Part shown: one piece after another, positions 5,477 through 6,186 of the stretch | How the letters are laid out: each line of letters starts with the position of its first letter | Numbering within the stretch: position 1 is the first letter of the stretch | Assembly: GCA_025361385.1 (NCBI GenBank) | Contig: JANYAJ010000363.1 | Coordinates: 1 to 6,186, forward strand | Origin: Nitrospira sp. | GTDB taxonomy: Bacteria; Nitrospirota; Nitrospiria; Nitrospirales; Nitrospiraceae | Reading direction: 5' to 3' | Length of the DNA stretch: 6,186 bases | The notes under the pieces: model-generated | Databases searched by the model: none | What the model was told of the DNA's origin: nothing | The model's input: the letters and a program-made list of their open reading frames with translations, nothing else | Made by a program: the position numbers and the translations under genes

Positions 5477-6186
5477 TTAGATCGCTGCTTCGCGCAGAAA
5501 TTTCGCCGATTCTTCCGGTGCCACAGGATTGATATAGAAGCCGGTGCCCCATTCGAAGCCGGCTACCTGTGTCAGCTTGGGAATGATTTCGATATGCCAA
5601 TGGTAGAAGTCCCCGGTCTTTTCGTGGAGGGGGGAGCTGTGCAAGATGAAGTTGTAGGAGGGGTTGGCCAGCACCTTATTCATGCGTCGGAGTGTTTCGG
5701 AGAGAATCGGCGCGAGAAACTCGAATTGGGTTTTTTGGCTTTCTTCGAAGTAGCCGGCATGGCGTTTGGGGAGAATCCACATTTCGAAGGGAAAGCGAGG
5801 GGCAAATGGCGTGACGCAGACGAACTCCGGATTCTCCGCCACGATGCGATCGCCATCCGCGAGATCCTGCCGGAGAATATCGCAATAGATGCAGCGTTCT
5901 TTCTGTTCGTAGTGAGCCCGACAGCCGTCGAGTTCTTCCTGGACGCTGGTGGGGATAATCGGCAGGGCAATGAGTTGCGAGTGGCTATGTTCTAGTGTGG
6001 CGCCGGCTGACGCACCCTGGTTCTTGAAAATCAGGATGTAGCGGAACCTCAGGTCTTTCTTCAGATCGATCATGCGATCGCGATAGGCCCACAGCACGTC
6101 CTCGATCTGCTTGGTTGGCATGTCGGCCAGGCTATCTGCATGGTTCGGGGTCTCGATGATCACTTCATGGGCGCCGATCCCATTCA
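5477..6186 (-). CDS. galT: GalT-family nucleotidylyltransferase (galactose-1-phosphate uridylyltransferase or ADP-glucose phosphorylase type), C-terminal part
   Basis: The gene is partial: the frame stays open through the right edge, with NGIGAHEV preceding the GTG at 6163, so that GTG is not the start. The visible 235 residues cover the C-terminal two thirds of the HIT-superfamily fold. GIGAHEVIIETPNHADSLA is the typical GalT segment. HSHSQ (5989-5975) carries the nucleophilic His, the middle one of the HxHxQ motif, which forms the nucleotidyl-His intermediate. A CIYC pair follows 30 residues later, then FAPRFPFEMWILPKRH, a second HWHIEI block and GTGFYINP near the end. The family transfers UMP between glucose-1-phosphate and galactose-1-phosphate. 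The HSHSQ form and the C-terminal pattern also resemble the plant ADP-glucose phosphorylase At5g18200 as I remember it, so an ADP-glucose or glycogen-related role is possible. The N-terminal zinc ligands are outside the window. Confidence 0.9.
   Translation of the reverse strand, partial: NGIGAHEVIIETPNHADSLADMPTKQIEDVLWAYRDRMIDLKKDLRFRYILIFKNQGASAGATLEHSHSQLIALPIIPTSVQEELDGCRAHYEQKERCIYCDILRQDLADGDRIVAENPEFVCVTPFAPRFPFEMWILPKRHAGYFEESQKTQFEFLAPILSETLRRMNKVLANPSYNFILHSSPLHEKTGDFYHWHIEIIPKLTQVAGFEWGTGFYINPVAPEESAKFLREAAI

Overview
The window reads as a chromosomal piece of a GC-rich Gram-negative bacterium. Every gene I can support lies on the minus strand. An outer-membrane PagL-type beta-barrel protein and several exported or membrane proteins indicate a diderm. 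The overall protein style (the J-domain protein, a GalT of the HSHSQ type, the TtuA-like thiolase) reminds me of Nitrospirota, probably Nitrospira. That is an impression from memory and was not tested by any search.

Layout from right to left, which is the direction of transcription. (1) The C-terminal part of a GalT-family nucleotidylyltransferase runs off the right edge. (2) About 300 bp without a gene follow, containing several inverted repeats. (3) Next is an acyltransferase-3 membrane protein, noticeably more AT-rich than its neighbours and probably acquired. (4) A tightly packed trio follows: a ThiS/MoaD/TtuB-like sulfur carrier, a TtuA/NcsA-type tRNA thiolase and a PagL-like lipid A deacylase. 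Both junctions are 4-nt ATGA overlaps. (5) A DnaJ-type co-chaperone with a halved zinc finger is coupled by another ATGA overlap to a MarC-family membrane protein. (6) The start of a small exported protein with a consensus Shine-Dalgarno sequence runs off the left edge.

The carrier and the thiolase together form a recognisable functional unit. The ubiquitin-like carrier would be activated and thiocarboxylated at its diglycine by an E1-like enzyme not present here, and the thiolase would transfer that sulfur to a tRNA uridine. The most unusual observation concerns the carrier. Its diglycine is not C-terminal: a 15-residue tail follows, encoded by a heptanucleotide tandem repeat that starts one base after the GG codons and leads into the ATGA start of the thiolase gene. 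If the sequence is right, the carrier either needs proteolytic trimming or is inactive.

Other points of interest are the J-protein that keeps only one zinc centre, the PagL-like protein with Asn where the catalytic Glu would be expected, a GalT homologue that may be an ADP-glucose phosphorylase type, a C7 tract at the start of the acyltransferase gene, and two genes that look leaderless. I found no RNA genes, CRISPR arrays, insertion sequences or integrases.
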